From the NCBI RefSeq assembly GCF_900167075.1, contig NZ_FUWH01000015.1:1-42843 (forward strand): a DNA stretch of 42,843 nt, written 5' to 3'. The notes under the pieces are model-generated. The model made no database searches. It had not been told where the DNA came from and worked only from the letters and a program-made list of their open reading frames with translations. How positions within the stretch are numbered: the stretch's first letter is position 1; each line of letters begins with the position of its first letter. The translations under genes were made by a program, and so were the position numbers. Shown one piece after another: positions 1 through 9,599 of the stretch. The stretch is from Sediminibacterium ginsengisoli. GTDB lineage: Bacteria; Bacteroidota; Bacteroidia; Chitinophagales; Chitinophagaceae.

Positions 1-2289
1 CAACTGAATGGCCGTGTGAAGTACACCGACACTGCCGCTATGCTGAGCACATATCAAAGTCAGATCAACGGCCGCGTTAAGATAGCTGATACTGCTTCGA
101 TGTTGCTGCCATACGCTAAAACTTCAGTTGTAAACAATAAACTGAATATCTCTGACACGGCATCGATGTTATCACCTTATGCCAAAACAGCTGCAGTAAA
201 CAACAAACTGAACATCAGCGATACCGCTGCCATGTTAAGCACTTATCAGTCGCAACTGAATGGCCGTGTGAAATACACCGATACTGCAGCTATGTTGACA
301 AACTACCTGAAGAGTCAGCGCATGCTGGATTCACTTGCTGGCGTTCAGACGAGATTGAATACAAAGGTGAACATTTCTGATACTGCTTCAATGTTGTCAC
401 CTTATGCTAAAACAGCTGCGGTGAACAACAAACTCAATATCAGTGATACTGCAGCTATGCTGACCAACTATGTGAAGAGTCAACGTATGCTGGATTCGTT
501 AGCTGCACATCAGTCAAGGTTGAATACCAAGCTTAATATCAGCGATACCGCATCAATGTTGCTGCCTTATGCCAAAACAGCTGCAGTGAACAATAAGCTC
601 AATATCAGTGATACCGCCGCTATGTTAAGCACTTATCAGTCGCAACTGAATGGTCGTGTGAAATACACCGACACTGCAGCTATGCTGAGCACTTACCAAA
701 GCCAGATCAACGGCCGCGTTAAGATCTCGGATACTGCTTCAATGCTGTTGCCTTATGCTAAAACAACAGCGGTAAATAACAAGCTCAATATCTCTGATAC
801 CGCATCGATGCTGTCGCCATATGCTAAAACAAGCCTGGTGAACACCAAACTCAATATCAGTGATACGGCGGCCATGCTGAATACCTATCAGACGCAGCTC
901 AATGCACGCGTGAAATACAGCGATACTGCCAATATGTTAACCAACCTGTTGCGCAAAACGGATACTGCTTCCATGCTTGCCAATCGCCTCAAGATCAGTG
1001 ATACAGCTTCTATGCTGGCGAACCGCCTCAAGATCAGCGATACATTAAGTATGCTGGCCAACCGCCTTAAGATCAGTGATACCGGAAGCATGTTGTTCAA
1101 TCGTCTGAAGATCAGTGATACAGCCAATATGCTTTCAAACCGTCTGAAAATAAGTGATACGGCTAATATGCTGCTGAATCGTCTGAAGATCAGTGATACA
1201 CTTAATATGATGTCTAAATACCTGCGCAAGTCGGATACAGCATCTATGTTGAGTAAATATGTGCGGGTAACGAGGTTTACCGATTCACTTAGTGCTATCC
1301 GCGCCAGTATGGCAAGTCTGAATGGTTTATCCACTTCAGATACGGCAGCCATGTTGTCCGGTTATATGCGAAGTGGTAATACACCCGTCACGGTGTCGGG
1401 TGGTAATACACTTGATTTCACAACAACAGGACCTACCAGTCTTACCCTGCCAACATCGGGTACGCTGGTCAACACCGCCGTCACGAGCCTGACCTCCCTG
1501 ACGGCCGTTGGTACCCTTACCAACCTTACGGTCACCAACCCGATCGCGGGAAGTGTGACCGGGTCGGCCGCAACCGTAACTGCGGCAGCACAACCGGCCA
1601 TTACTTCGGTGGGTACGCTCACCAGCCTCAATGTGACCGGTTCCGTGACTGCAGGCAGTTTTGTAGGTGTTGACGCGTTGAAAGATGTTATTGTGCTGAC
1701 TTCTACTGCCGGCGGTACTTATACACCATCAGCAGGTACCAAGAGCATCGTGGTGCATATGATAGGCGGTGGTGGCCAGGGTGGCGGTGCTGCTAACAGT
1801 AACGGTGCTTCAGGTGGCGGTGGTGGTGCCGGTGGTTATATTCTTGTGCATATTTCTTCACCGGCAGCTTCCTATAGCTGGGATGTAGGTACCGGCGGAT
1901 CCGGTGCGGGCGCCACGGCTGCCGGTACTGCCGGCGGTGCAACTATATTCGGATCCTTTACTGCCGGCGGTGGCGGTGGTGGTGCCGCAGGTACTGCAAC
2001 CAACTTCATAGCCGTTGCCGGTGGTACCGGTGGTACTGCTACGGGCGGCGATGTGAATGTTCCCGGCCAGCAGGGCGGTTCAGGTATCCGGTATGCCAAT
2101 ACAGCCGGTAACGGTGTGGGAGGTAACGGTGGCTCTACCAATTTCGGTAACGGCGGTAATGGTCGTATTGCTTCTGCAGGCGCAGGTACTGCCGGTACCG
2201 GTTACGGATCAGGTGGCGGCGGCAGCCAGCAGAATACGGCCGGCGCTAGTGGTGCAAGCGGTGTAATCATCATTTACGAATTCAGGTAA
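1..2289 (+). CDS. Fibre-like repetitive surface protein, 5' end outside the window
   Basis: The reading frame is open from base 1, so the gene is cut by the window edge and its true start and any signal peptide are upstream. About the first 450 visible residues are tandem repeats built on DT-A/S-x-ML. Early units are about 20-33 residues (for example DTASMLSPYAKTAAVNNKLN) and shrink to 13-residue units such as DTASMLANRLKIS. The regular hydrophobic spacing suggests a coiled or trimeric shaft, as in phage tail fibres. A Thr/Ser/Val-rich segment of beta-helix style follows (SVGTLTSLNVTGSV). The C-terminus is strongly Gly-rich and ends GVIIIYEFR, resembling the glycine-rich heads of tail-fibre-like proteins. 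The repeats are also near-identical in DNA. Surface adhesin or appendage is the best guess; no enzyme motif or T9SS tail is visible, and the function is unknown. Confidence 0.75.
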   Translation, partial: QLNGRVKYTDTAAMLSTYQSQINGRVKIADTASMLLPYAKTSVVNNKLNISDTASMLSPYAKTAAVNNKLNISDTAAMLSTYQSQLNGRVKYTDTAAMLTNYLKSQRMLDSLAGVQTRLNTKVNISDTASMLSPYAKTAAVNNKLNISDTAAMLTNYVKSQRMLDSLAAHQSRLNTKLNISDTASMLLPYAKTAAVNNKLNISDTAAMLSTYQSQLNGRVKYTDTAAMLSTYQSQINGRVKISDTASMLLPYAKTTAVNNKLNISDTASMLSPYAKTSLVNTKLNISDTAAMLNTYQTQLNARVKYSDTANMLTNLLRKTDTASMLANRLKISDTASMLANRLKISDTLSMLANRLKISDTGSMLFNRLKISDTANMLSNRLKISDTANMLLNRLKISDTLNMMSKYLRKSDTASMLSKYVRVTRFTDSLSAIRASMASLNGLSTSDTAAMLSGYMRSGNTPVTVSGGNTLDFTTTGPTSLTLPTSGTLVNTAVTSLTSLTAVGTLTNLTVTNPIAGSVTGSAATVTAAAQPAITSVGTLTSLNVTGSVTAGSFVGVDALKDVIVLTSTAGGTYTPSAGTKSIVVHMIGGGGQGGGAANSNGASGGGGGAGGYILVHISSPAASYSWDVGTGGSGAGATAAGTAGGATIFGSFTAGGGGGGAAGTATNFIAVAGGTGGTATGGDVNVPGQQGGSGIRYANTAGNGVGGNGGSTNFGNGGNGRIASAGAGTAGTGYGSGGGGSQQNTAGASGASGVIIIYEFR

Positions 2290-2331
2290 TGCCCCAGGGA
2301 GATTATCTTTAACAGGTAAAACCTCGGAAGT

Positions 2332-3012
2332 ATGAAATCAATTATAGCTGCTGTGCTGGTACTGATGGCTTCGGCTTCGGTATCAGCACAGGGCAAAACC
2401 GGAACAGTCCCGCAATCGAAAAAAAACGATACTGTTCAATATAGTCTCGGTGTTTACCTTGCCCAGGTGCTGATCAAAAATGGTCTCAGCATCGAGAACC
2501 CGGTGATGTTCAAAAAGGGGTTCGATGATGCGCTGCAGCAGAAGCCGTTGATGGTAACGCCTGCTGACGCCGAAAAAAGACTGTTCGCTTACCAGAAAAC
2601 AGCTCTTTTCGAAAGAGGCAGAAAGCTGGAAGAACGACTGTTCAATGAACTGAAAACAGTTAAAGGAGTGGGGATACTACCCAACGGTATCCATTATATT
2701 ACTACCAAAACCGGCGACGGAGAACGCCCGGGACCAAAAGATACGGTTGTGTTGAATATTGTCGGGACCCTTCCCGATGGTACCGTATTTGAAGATACCC
2801 AGAAATCGCAGCAGTCGATCGTGGCCATCCTCGGTAATCTCATCCCCGGCGTAAGTGAAGCGGTTCAACTCATGCCCCAGGGATCTTTATGGCGCATCTT
2901 TATCCCGGCTGCCCAGGCATACGGCGATGCAGGAACCGACCTGATCCCGCCGGCTTCCGCCCTGATCATGGATATTGCGCTGGTAGAAGTAAGGCATGCG
3001 CGAAAACAATAA
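2332..3012 (+). CDS. Periplasmic FKBP-type peptidyl-prolyl cis-trans isomerase
   Basis: This 226-residue protein should catalyse cis-trans isomerisation of prolyl bonds in exported proteins. Residues 1-20 form a signal peptide ending SVSAQG with no lipobox cysteine, so a periplasmic location is expected. Residues ~30-100 resemble the FKBP N-terminal dimerisation helix domain (YSLGVYLAQVLIKNG). Residues ~120-222 are the FKBP fold, with GDGERPGPKDTVVLNIVGTL, DGTVFEDT, the VxLMPQGSLWRIFIPAAQAYG active-site region, and the terminal strand ALIMDIALVEV. The start ATG follows the fibre gene by 42 nt and no promoter is obvious, so the two may be co-transcribed. The family assignment is firm; which clients it folds is unknown. 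Confidence 0.9.
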   Translation: MKSIIAAVLVLMASASVSAQGKTGTVPQSKKNDTVQYSLGVYLAQVLIKNGLSIENPVMFKKGFDDALQQKPLMVTPADAEKRLFAYQKTALFERGRKLEERLFNELKTVKGVGILPNGIHYITTKTGDGERPGPKDTVVLNIVGTLPDGTVFEDTQKSQQSIVAILGNLIPGVSEAVQLMPQGSLWRIFIPAAQAYGDAGTDLIPPASALIMDIALVEVRHARKQ

Positions 3013-3140
3013 TTTGTTAATCAGCCGAATACAAGATTCTTTATTTCTTTATGTGTAGCGAACTCAATGGTTGCTGCCTTCCCGGGGCATTGCCGGTATC
3101 AACGTCTTTTTCACATCAATATTTAATAATAGGGCAAATC

Positions 3141-3170
3141 TTTGTAAAATCACTATAATCACTACCTTTG
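3141..3170 (+). promoter_or_regulatory. Bacteroidota-type promoter of fusA
   Basis: TTTG at 3141-3144 and TACCTTTG at 3163-3170 are 18 nt apart. This matches the -33/-7 pattern of the Bacteroidota primary sigma factor. It would place the transcript start near 3176, about 55 nt before the fusA ATG. Confidence 0.75.
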
Positions 3171-3230
3171 CCGCTCGAAAATTTTTGAGGCGTGTGTCTC
3201 AAAGCATAAAACTTTAAACAAGCACTTTTT

Positions 3231-5381
3231 ATGGCTGACTTGAAATTTCAACGCAATTTTGGTATTGCCGCGCACATCGATGCCGGTAAAACCACTACCA
3301 CAGAGCGTATCCTGCGCTACACTGGTATGATTCACAAAATCGGGGAGGTGCATGATGGCGCCGCTACCACAGACTGGATGGAGCAGGAAAAAGAAAGGGG
3401 TATCACCATCACTTCAGCAGCCGTAAGCTGCCAGTGGAACTTCCCTACAGTTTTGGGTAAAGCCACTCCTGATACAAAAAAATATTACTTCAACATTATC
3501 GATACTCCGGGTCACGTGGACTTTACCGTAGAGGTTGAACGTTCTATGCGTGTACTGGATGGTCTGATCGCCCTGTTCTCTGCGGTTGATGGTGTAGAGC
3601 CTCAGTCAGAAACAGTATGGCGCCAGGCAAACCGTTACAAGGTTCCGCGTATCGGTTTCGTAAATAAAATGGACCGTTCAGGTGCAGACTTCCTTAACGT
3701 GGTAAAACAGGTGAAGGAAATGCTGGGTGCAAAAGCAGTTCCGCTGCAATTGCCGATCGGCGCTGAAGATAACTTCAAAGGCGTGGTGGATCTGATCAAA
3801 ATGAAAGGTATCATCTGGCATATGGAAACAGAAGGTATGACTTTCGATGAGATCCCTGTTCCTGAAGATATGATTGAAGAAGCCAATGAATGGAGGCAGA
3901 ATCTCGTGGAAGCAGTGGCTGAATACGATGATTCACTGATGGAGAAATTCTTTGAAGATCCGAACAGCATTACCGAAGCGGAAATGCACGAAGCGATCCG
4001 TAAAGCTACCATCGATCTGAGCATCGTTCCGATGATGTGTGGTTCTTCTTTCAAAAACAAAGGCGTACAGACTGCACTGGATGCGGTTTGCCGTTACCTG
4101 CCTTCTCCTGTTGATATCGAAGATACAGTAGGTACAGATCCTGATACTGGTAAAGAGATCGTTCGTAAGGCTGATGCCAAAGAACCATTCGCTGCACTGG
4201 CGTTCAAGATCATGACCGATCCTTTCGTTGGTCGCCTCGCCTTCTTCAGGTGCTACTCCGGTCACCTCGATGCAGGTTCTTATGTACTGAACGTAAGAAG
4301 CGGAAAGAAAGAGCGTATCAGCCGTATCATGAAGATGTTCGCTAACAAGCAGAACCCTGTAGATTTCATCGAAGCAGGTGATATCGCTGCGGCAGTTGGT
4401 TTCAAAGAGATCAAAACCGGTGATACCCTTTGCGACGAGAACCATCCGATCACCCTCGAGAACATGTTCATCCCCGAGCCTGTAATCGCGATCGCTGTTG
4501 AGCCTAAAACACAGGCCGACGTTGATAAAATGGGTATGGCTATCGCCAAACTGGTAGAAGAAGATCCGACCCTGCGTGTTAACACAGACGAAGATACCGG
4601 TCAGACGATCCTCCGTGGTATGGGTGAGCTGCACCTGGAGATCATCATCGACCGTATGCGTCGTGAGTTTAAAGTAGAAGTAAACCAGGGTGCACCTCAG
4701 GTTGCTTATAAAGAAGCATTCGGAACAACTATCGAACACCGTGAAGTACTGAAGAAACAGTCGGGTGGACGTGGTAAGTTCGCCGATATTCAATTCGCTA
4801 TCGGACCAGCTGACGAAGAGTGGCTGAAAGAGAACGAAGGAAAGAACTTCCAGTTCGTGAATGACCTGTTTGGTGGATCAATCCCTAAAGAGTTCGTTCC
4901 TGCGATCAATAAAGGTTTCGAAACCGCTATGACATCGGGCGTTCTGGCCGGTTATCCGGTTAATAACATGAAGGTCCGCGTATTCGATGGTAGCTACCAC
5001 GATGTGGATTCTGATGCGATGAGCTTCGAGCTTTGTGCAAGGTCCGGCTTCCGTGAAGCTGGCCGTAAAGCGAAGCCTACACTCCTGGAGCCGATCATGA
5101 AAGTAGAAGTACTTACTCCTGATCAGTACATGGGTGATGTTACAGGTGACCTGAACCGTCGCCGCGGTATGCTGGAAGGTATGGACAGCCGTGCTAACCT
5201 GCAGGTGATCAAGGCGAAAGTTCCGCTGAGCGAAATGTTCGGTTATGTAACCCAGCTGCGTTCACTGTCTTCAGGCCGTGCAACTTCAACCATGGAGTTC
5301 TCACATTACTCACCGGCTCCGAACAATATCGCTGAAGAAGTGATCGCGAAGAGCAAGGGTAAAGTGAAAGTAGAAGAATAA
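3231..5381 (+). CDS. fusA: Elongation factor G
   Basis: EF-G is the ribosomal GTPase that drives tRNA-mRNA translocation and helps ribosome recycling. The 716-residue length is normal for the family. GTPase motifs are intact: AHIDAGKT (residues 14-21), [17 protein letters not shown], and the G5-like CGSSFKNKG. Domain II and domains III-V follow ([14 protein letters not shown]; the domain IV/V region ending SMEFSHY-like with STMEFSHY). The start follows an A/T-rich leader with no Shine-Dalgarno. In many bacteria fusA sits in rpsL-rpsG-fusA(-tuf). Here it has its own promoter and terminator, and neither rpsL nor rpsG lies upstream. Codon use is strongly biased to GGT, CGT and CTG, as expected for high expression. 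Confidence 0.98.
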   Translation: MADLKFQRNFGIAAHIDAGKTTTTERILRYTGMIHKIGEVHDGAATTDWMEQEKERGITITSAAVSCQWNFPTVLGKATPDTKKYYFNIIDTPGHVDFTVEVERSMRVLDGLIALFSAVDGVEPQSETVWRQANRYKVPRIGFVNKMDRSGADFLNVVKQVKEMLGAKAVPLQLPIGAEDNFKGVVDLIKMKGIIWHMETEGMTFDEIPVPEDMIEEANEWRQNLVEAVAEYDDSLMEKFFEDPNSITEAEMHEAIRKATIDLSIVPMMCGSSFKNKGVQTALDAVCRYLPSPVDIEDTVGTDPDTGKEIVRKADAKEPFAALAFKIMTDPFVGRLAFFRCYSGHLDAGSYVLNVRSGKKERISRIMKMFANKQNPVDFIEAGDIAAAVGFKEIKTGDTLCDENHPITLENMFIPEPVIAIAVEPKTQADVDKMGMAIAKLVEEDPTLRVNTDEDTGQTILRGMGELHLEIIIDRMRREFKVEVNQGAPQVAYKEAFGTTIEHREVLKKQSGGRGKFADIQFAIGPADEEWLKENEGKNFQFVNDLFGGSIPKEFVPAINKGFETAMTSGVLAGYPVNNMKVRVFDGSYHDVDSDAMSFELCARSGFREAGRKAKPTLLEPIMKVEVLTPDQYMGDVTGDLNRRRGMLEGMDSRANLQVIKAKVPLSEMFGYVTQLRSLSSGRATSTMEFSHYSPAPNNIAEEVIAKSKGKVKVEE

Positions 5382-5402
5382 GTATTCGCTTAAATATACC
5401 CT

Positions 5403-5436
5403 GAAAGGCCTGCCATTCCGGCGGGTCTTTCTTTTT
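5403..5436 (+). terminator. Rho-independent terminator of fusA
   Basis: A 12-bp stem (5403-5414 with 5420-5431, two G-U pairs, 5-nt loop) is followed directly by a run of five T. It ends the fusA transcript before the ribosomal-protein operon promoter. Confidence 0.8.
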
Positions 5437-5656
5437 AAGGGCTGAACAGAGATATAAGGGAAGGAGAGAAGTGCAACTTCAGGAACAGCGGTTGCCAGCG
5501 GATTTGTGCATAACTATTCTCCCGCGGGGGCTGATTTTATGGATTTCCCGTTAAAAATAAAGGAGTCTAACATTATTGATAATCAATTAATTAAATAAAA
5601 TGGTGGAGAAATGATATATGATATTTAAGCTCCTGTGGAAAATTTCCTCAAAAAGT
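5437..5656. other. Non-coding interval between fusA and rpsJ
   Basis: This interval sits in a 337-base gene-free stretch between fusA and rpsJ. I see no tRNA cloverleaf, no credible reading frame and no recognisable riboswitch. The right half is A/T-rich and leads into the rpsJ promoter. Confidence 0.6.
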
Positions 5657-5688
5657 TTTGACTATTCACTTTCACCTCCTTACCTTTG
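5657..5688 (+). promoter_or_regulatory. Promoter of the S10-spc ribosomal-protein operon
   Basis: TTTG at 5657-5660 and TACCTTTG at 5681-5688 are separated by 20 nt, a textbook Bacteroidota promoter. The expected transcript start (about 5694) leaves only about 25 nt of leader before rpsJ. That is too short for an E. coli-like S10 leader. Confidence 0.8.
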
Positions 5689-5718
5689 CAACCCCAATCA
5701 GAAAATTGGATTTCGACT

Positions 5719-6024
5719 ATGTCTCAACGAATCAGAATCAAATTACAATCATACGACCACAGCCTGGTAGACAAGTCTGCCGAGAAGATCGTAAAGACAG
5801 TGCGCAGCACTGGTGCAGTAGTAACTGGTCCAATTCCCTTGCCTACACACAAGAGAATTTTCACTGTACTCCGTTCACCACACGTGAACAAAAAGAGCCG
5901 TGAACAGTTCCAGCTCGCTACACATAAGCGTTTATTGGATATCTACACTTCTTCTTCAAGAACTGTAGATGCGCTGAGCAAACTGGATCTGCCTTCAGGA
6001 GTTGAAGTTGAGATCAAAGCTTGA
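5719..6024 (+). CDS. rpsJ: 30S ribosomal protein S10
   Basis: S10 (uS10) sits in the 30S head and in other bacteria also takes part in transcription antitermination with NusB. The 101-residue length is typical. The protein begins [20 protein letters not shown] and contains the conserved [19 protein letters not shown] segment. An in-frame TTG at 5686 would add an unrelated N-terminus and overlaps the -7 box, so the ATG at 5719 is chosen. It is the first gene of the ribosomal operon and is followed by an unusually long 342-nt spacer. Confidence 0.98.
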   Translation: MSQRIRIKLQSYDHSLVDKSAEKIVKTVRSTGAVVTGPIPLPTHKRIFTVLRSPHVNKKSREQFQLATHKRLLDIYTSSSRTVDALSKLDLPSGVEVEIKA

Positions 6025-6366
6025 TAAAAAGGCAGGCAGCTGAAAAGCCGCCGGCTTTCTAAGTTCTTATAAAGATCATCTGCCAACCGGTCAAACGAGA
6101 AAGCAGCTCTGACAACAAATGAAAATTCCACGATAATAAGATCGTGGTAAAACATATAAACAGGCCCTTCGAGGTTTGTTTACTTCCGGTACTTCTTAGA
6201 TCACCAAAGCTTCAGCGAAAGTGATCCAGCTCTGAAAAAGCATTCGCCTGGAATTTTTGATTCCGGTGAATAGAAAAAAGAAAAGGTCGGCAGCAAACAG
6301 GGATTGAATTCCGCTTCATCGGCGGGATGTCCTTAATAACCTTGCGGGGGCATAAACCGCAAAACG
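6025..6366 (+). promoter_or_regulatory. 342-nt structured spacer between rpsJ and rplC, candidate r-protein RNA element
   Basis: No gene is visible here. Clear local hairpins are: AAAGCC(gcc)GGCTTT at 6044-6058; a perfect 7-bp CCACGAT(aataag)ATCGTGG at 6128-6147; and TTGCGG(9 nt)CCGCAA at 6342-6362. The last ends four nt before the rplC ATG and could occlude initiation. TTCCGGT occurs at 6184 and 6261. The operon promoter lies upstream of rpsJ and no internal promoter is clear, so the segment is probably transcribed as an intercistronic RNA. An autoregulatory role (for example by L4 or L3) is inference only. Confidence 0.5.
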
Positions 6367-6984
6367 ATGAAAGGTATTATTGGTAAAAAAATCGGGATGA
6401 CCAGCATCTTCGGCGCAGATGGCAAGCAGACAGCTTGTACCATCATCGAAGCTGGCCCATGTACCGTAACACAAGTTAAGACCCAGGATACAGACGGTTA
6501 CACCGCACTCCAACTGGCATTTGGCGACAAGAAAGAAAAGCACTCCACTAAAGCCGAGCTGAATCACTTCGCAAAAGCTCAGACAGCCGCCAAGAAATTC
6601 GTAAAAGAATTCCGCAATTATTCAATAGAAAAAGCATTGGGTGAAACTATCACCGTAGACATTTTCGCTGAAGGCGAAAGCGTTGAAGTGGTTGGTACAA
6701 CCAAGGGTAAAGGTTTCCAGGGTGTTGTAAAACGCCATGGTTTCTCTGGTGTGGGTGAAGCATCCCATGGTCAGCACGACCGTCAGAGAGCGCCAGGTTC
6801 TATCGGTGGTTCTTCTTATCCTTCAAGAGTATTCAAAGGAATGAGAATGGCCGGCCGTATGGGTGGCGACAGGGTAATGATGAAAGGCCTGAAAGTGGTT
6901 AAGATCTTCCCTGAAAAGAACTATATCCTGATCAGTGGTTCTGTACCTGGTCATAACGGTTCAATCGTTTTAATCCAGAAGTAA
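6367..6984 (+). CDS. rplC: 50S ribosomal protein L3
   Basis: L3 (uL3) is an early-assembly 23S rRNA binder reaching towards the peptidyl-transferase centre. The 205 residues start [20 protein letters not shown]. The family hallmark loop is present ([18 protein letters not shown], then [21 protein letters not shown]). The start ATG lies just after a 6-bp hairpin at 6342-6362, so translation here may be structure-controlled. It is followed by rplD after a short gap. Confidence 0.98.
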   Translation: MKGIIGKKIGMTSIFGADGKQTACTIIEAGPCTVTQVKTQDTDGYTALQLAFGDKKEKHSTKAELNHFAKAQTAAKKFVKEFRNYSIEKALGETITVDIFAEGESVEVVGTTKGKGFQGVVKRHGFSGVGEASHGQHDRQRAPGSIGGSSYPSRVFKGMRMAGRMGGDRVMMKGLKVVKIFPEKNYILISGSVPGHNGSIVLIQK

Positions 6985-7007
6985 TCACCCTCTTAATCTG
7001 AATGACC

Positions 7008-7646
7008 ATGCAAGTAGATGTATTAAATATAAAAGGACAGAAAACCGGTAGAACGGTTGAATTGCCTGCAGAGATCTTCGGTATCGAGCCGAATGATCAC
7101 GTGATCTACCTGGCTGTTAAGCAATACCTCGCAGCAGCCCGTACAGGTACCCATAAAGTAAAAACCCGCGCCGAAGTGCATGGTGCCAGCCGCAAGCTGC
7201 ACAAGCAAAAAGGAACAGGTGGTGCCCGTAAAGGTAATATCCGTAACCCGTTGTACAAAGGTGGTGGTACCATCTTCGGACCAAAACCGCACAGCTACGA
7301 TTTCAAGCTGAACCGCAAAGTGAAAGATCTCGCTAAGATCTCTGCACTGAGCTACAAGGCAAAAGAGAACGCGATTGTGGTGGTAGAAGATATCAACATG
7401 GAAGCGCCTAAGACCAAGCAGGTGCTTGATGTGATGAAAAGCCTGAATGTGGCCGACAAGAAAACACTGGTAGTATTGCCTGAATATAACGACAATCTCT
7501 ACCTGAGCACCCGTAACGTACCGAATATCGCCAGCACACTGCTGTCTGATATCAATACTTACGAGATCGTAAACGCAGATGTACTGGTTGTAACCGAGAG
7601 CACTGCAAAGATCTTCGCTGATAACGAAGCCGAAGTAACAGCATAA
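7008..7646 (+). CDS. rplD: 50S ribosomal protein L4
   Basis: L4 (uL4) binds 23S rRNA domain I and lines the exit tunnel. In E. coli it also represses the S10 operon. The conserved tunnel-loop region is visible (KLHKQKGTGGARKGNIRNP, then GGGTIFGPKPHSYDFKLNRK). Two ATGs are possible, 7002 and 7008. The family usually begins close to the xVxVLN strand, so 7008 (MQVDVLNIKG) is preferred, giving 212 residues. The longer form adds only two residues. Confidence 0.96.
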   Translation: MQVDVLNIKGQKTGRTVELPAEIFGIEPNDHVIYLAVKQYLAAARTGTHKVKTRAEVHGASRKLHKQKGTGGARKGNIRNPLYKGGGTIFGPKPHSYDFKLNRKVKDLAKISALSYKAKENAIVVVEDINMEAPKTKQVLDVMKSLNVADKKTLVVLPEYNDNLYLSTRNVPNIASTLLSDINTYEIVNADVLVVTESTAKIFADNEAEVTA

Positions 7647-7672
7647 TTAAGAAACGTTTCAACAAGATAAAA

Positions 7673-7972
7673 ATGAAACAGACAGACGTTTTAATAAAAC
7701 CGATTTTAACTGAAAAAGCAAACGCTCAGCAGGAAAAACTGAGAAGGTATGCTTTCAAAGTAAACCGTAAGGCCAACAAACTCGAGATCAAAAAAGCGAT
7801 TGAAGAGTTCTACGGAGTGAACGTGATTGATGTGAACACCGCAGTGGCTCCGGGAAAAAACAAAGCCCGTTACACCAAAGCTGGTTTTATCCAGGGTATG
7901 AAGTCTGCTTACAAGAAGGCATTCGTAACCGTAGCAGAAGGTGAAACAATCGATCTTTACGCAAACATTTAA
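7673..7972 (+). CDS. rplW: 50S ribosomal protein L23
   Basis: L23 (uL23) forms part of the exit-tunnel rim and is the docking site for trigger factor and SRP. At 99 residues the length is normal. It starts MKQTDVLIKPILTEKANAQQ and contains KANKLEIKKAIEEFYGV and the GKNKARYTKAGFIQG loop. It lies 26 nt after rplD with an A-rich leader. A short 5-bp hairpin (GCGGA/TCCGC) follows it before rplB. Confidence 0.97.
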   Translation: MKQTDVLIKPILTEKANAQQEKLRRYAFKVNRKANKLEIKKAIEEFYGVNVIDVNTAVAPGKNKARYTKAGFIQGMKSAYKKAFVTVAEGETIDLYANI

Positions 7973-8016
7973 TATAGCACGCGGAGCTGAAAAATCCGCA
8001 TATAAAAAAACAAGAA

Positions 8017-8856
8017 ATGGCACTGAAGAAGTACAAACCGATGACCGCCGGAACACGCTGGAGAATCGGTAATGCTTATGCTGAGATCACCACCAACAAA
8101 CCTGAAAAAAGTTTGCTGGAGCCGCAGAAAAGCACTGCCGGCCGTAACTCACAGGGACGTCGTTCCATGCGTTACATGGGTGGTGGAAACAAGCATCACT
8201 ATCGTATCATCGATTTCAAAAGAAGCAAAAGGGACATTAGCGCTACTGTAGTTTCTATTGAATACGATCCGAACCGTACCGCATTTATCGCATTGCTGCA
8301 ATACGCAGACGGCGAGAAAAGATATATCATCGCTCCACAGGGTTTACAGGTGGGTGCGAATGTAATAGCTGGTGATGAAGTATCTCCTGAGATCGGAAAT
8401 GCCCTGCTGATGAAAAACATGCCGCTGGGTACCATGATCCACAACATTGAACTGCAGCCAGGTCAGGGTGGTAAAATGGCAAGAAGTGCAGGAAGTTCTG
8501 CACAGCTGGCCAACAAGGAAGAAAAATACGCTGTACTGAAAATGCCTTCAGGCGAGCTCAGGAAAGTGCTGATCAACTGTTATGCAACCATCGGTGTTGT
8601 ATCTAACGGAGATCATAACCTTGAAACTGCCGGTAAAGCTGGTAAGAACCGTTGGAAAGGTATCCGTCCCCGCGTTCGTGGTGTAGCAATGAACCCTGTA
8701 GATCACCCGATGGGTGGTGGTGAAGGTAGGGCTTCAGGTGGTCACCCACGTAGCAGAACAGGTAAGTATGCGAAAGGTGAGAAGACACGTACCAAAGGAA
8801 AAGGCAGCGATAAGCTGATCATCCAGCGCAGAGACGGAAAAAAATTAGCTAAGTAA
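8017..8856 (+). CDS. rplB: 50S ribosomal protein L2
   Basis: L2 (uL2) is needed for subunit joining and peptidyl-transferase activity. It is 279 residues long. It has the RNA-binding SH3-like core ([20 protein letters not shown]) and the near-invariant C-terminal [20 protein letters not shown], whose His is the one associated with peptidyl transfer. The C-terminus is basic. It lies between rplW and rpsS in the standard S10 order. Confidence 0.98.
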   Translation: MALKKYKPMTAGTRWRIGNAYAEITTNKPEKSLLEPQKSTAGRNSQGRRSMRYMGGGNKHHYRIIDFKRSKRDISATVVSIEYDPNRTAFIALLQYADGEKRYIIAPQGLQVGANVIAGDEVSPEIGNALLMKNMPLGTMIHNIELQPGQGGKMARSAGSSAQLANKEEKYAVLKMPSGELRKVLINCYATIGVVSNGDHNLETAGKAGKNRWKGIRPRVRGVAMNPVDHPMGGGEGRASGGHPRSRTGKYAKGEKTRTKGKGSDKLIIQRRDGKKLAK

Positions 8857-8909
8857 TTTACAAAGCTGATTCAACTAATAAACTAATAGACCAGTAAACA
8901 AAATAAATT

Positions 8910-9179
8910 ATGGGTCGTTCGATTAAAAAAGGTCCTTACGTAGACGCTAACCTGGAAGGTAAAGTGCTCGGAATGAACGAAGGCGGAGCCAAGAAATCTG
9001 TAATCAAGACATGGAGCCGTCGCAGCACTATTACACCTGATTTCGTTGGTCACACATTCGCTGTGCATAACGGAAACAAGTTCATCCCGGTGTATGTAAC
9101 TGAATTCATGGTAGGCCACAAATTAGGTGAGTTTGCCCCTACACGTAACTTTAAAGGTCACGCAGGAACCAAGAAATAA
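8910..9179 (+). CDS. rpsS: 30S ribosomal protein S19
   Basis: S19 (uS19) binds 16S rRNA in the 30S head near the A-site finger. The 89-residue product begins [19 protein letters not shown] and includes [20 protein letters not shown] and the terminal [17 protein letters not shown]. Length and motifs are standard. Spacers of 53 nt before and 60 nt after are longer than usual. The downstream one can form a TTACC/GGTAA closed hairpin at 9187-9220. Confidence 0.98.
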   Translation: MGRSIKKGPYVDANLEGKVLGMNEGGAKKSVIKTWSRRSTITPDFVGHTFAVHNGNKFIPVYVTEFMVGHKLGEFAPTRNFKGHAGTKK

Positions 9180-9239
9180 AAACAGTTTACCGGATCGCCT
9201 GCAGGTCGGGCAGAAGGTAAGCCACAAATAAAATAAGAA

Positions 9240-9584
9240 ATGGAAGCAGTAGCTAAACTGAACAATTATCCAACAGGGCCGCGTAAAATGCGTTTGCTGG
9301 CCGATGTGATCCGTGGAATGGAAGTGGAGAAGGCATTGGCTATCCTGGAGCACCATCCTCAGCACAACGCCGTTCCGCTGGCTAAATTGCTGAAAAGTGC
9401 GATCAGCAACTGGGAACAGAAAAACAGCGGTGCCAGTGCGGCAGACAGCAGCCTGGTTGTTAAAACCGTTTTCGTAGATGGTGGCAGGGTTTTAAAACGG
9501 ATGCGTCCGGCACCTCAGGGTCGCGGCTACCGTGTTCGCAAGCGCAGCAACCATGTAACATTAATCGTAGATTCTAAAAACTAA
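9240..9584 (+). CDS. rplV: 50S ribosomal protein L22
   Basis: L22 (uL22) binds all domains of 23S rRNA, and its long hairpin lines the exit tunnel. At 114 residues it starts [20 protein letters not shown] and ends with the characteristic [20 protein letters not shown]. It is followed by rpsC after only 15 nt, so the two are likely translationally coupled. Confidence 0.98.
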   Translation: MEAVAKLNNYPTGPRKMRLLADVIRGMEVEKALAILEHHPQHNAVPLAKLLKSAISNWEQKNSGASAADSSLVVKTVFVDGGRVLKRMRPAPQGRGYRVRKRSNHVTLIVDSKN

Positions 9585-9599
9585 TTGTAAAACCATTAT

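Noticed and set aside
955..1215. Regular short repeats resembling a CRISPR array
   Set aside because: The ~39-bp periodicity is in frame and encodes 13-residue DTxxML units in a continuous reading frame; there are no unique spacers or cas genes.
1..2289. Prophage tail region
   Set aside because: Only fibre-like sequence is present; no capsid, tail-tube, terminase or integrase genes are visible, and the following genes are housekeeping.
3933..4793. Long minus-strand open frame inside fusA
   Set aside because: It is fully antisense to a highly conserved gene and has no recognisable protein features; it is a by-product of codon bias.
5658..5903. Plus-strand frame overlapping the rpsJ promoter and start
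   Set aside because: It is out of frame with rpsJ and starts inside the promoter; the rpsJ frame is unmistakable.
5943..6155. Minus-strand frame in the rpsJ-rplC spacer
   Set aside because: It overlaps the end of rpsJ and has no homologue-like features; the region is better explained by RNA hairpins.
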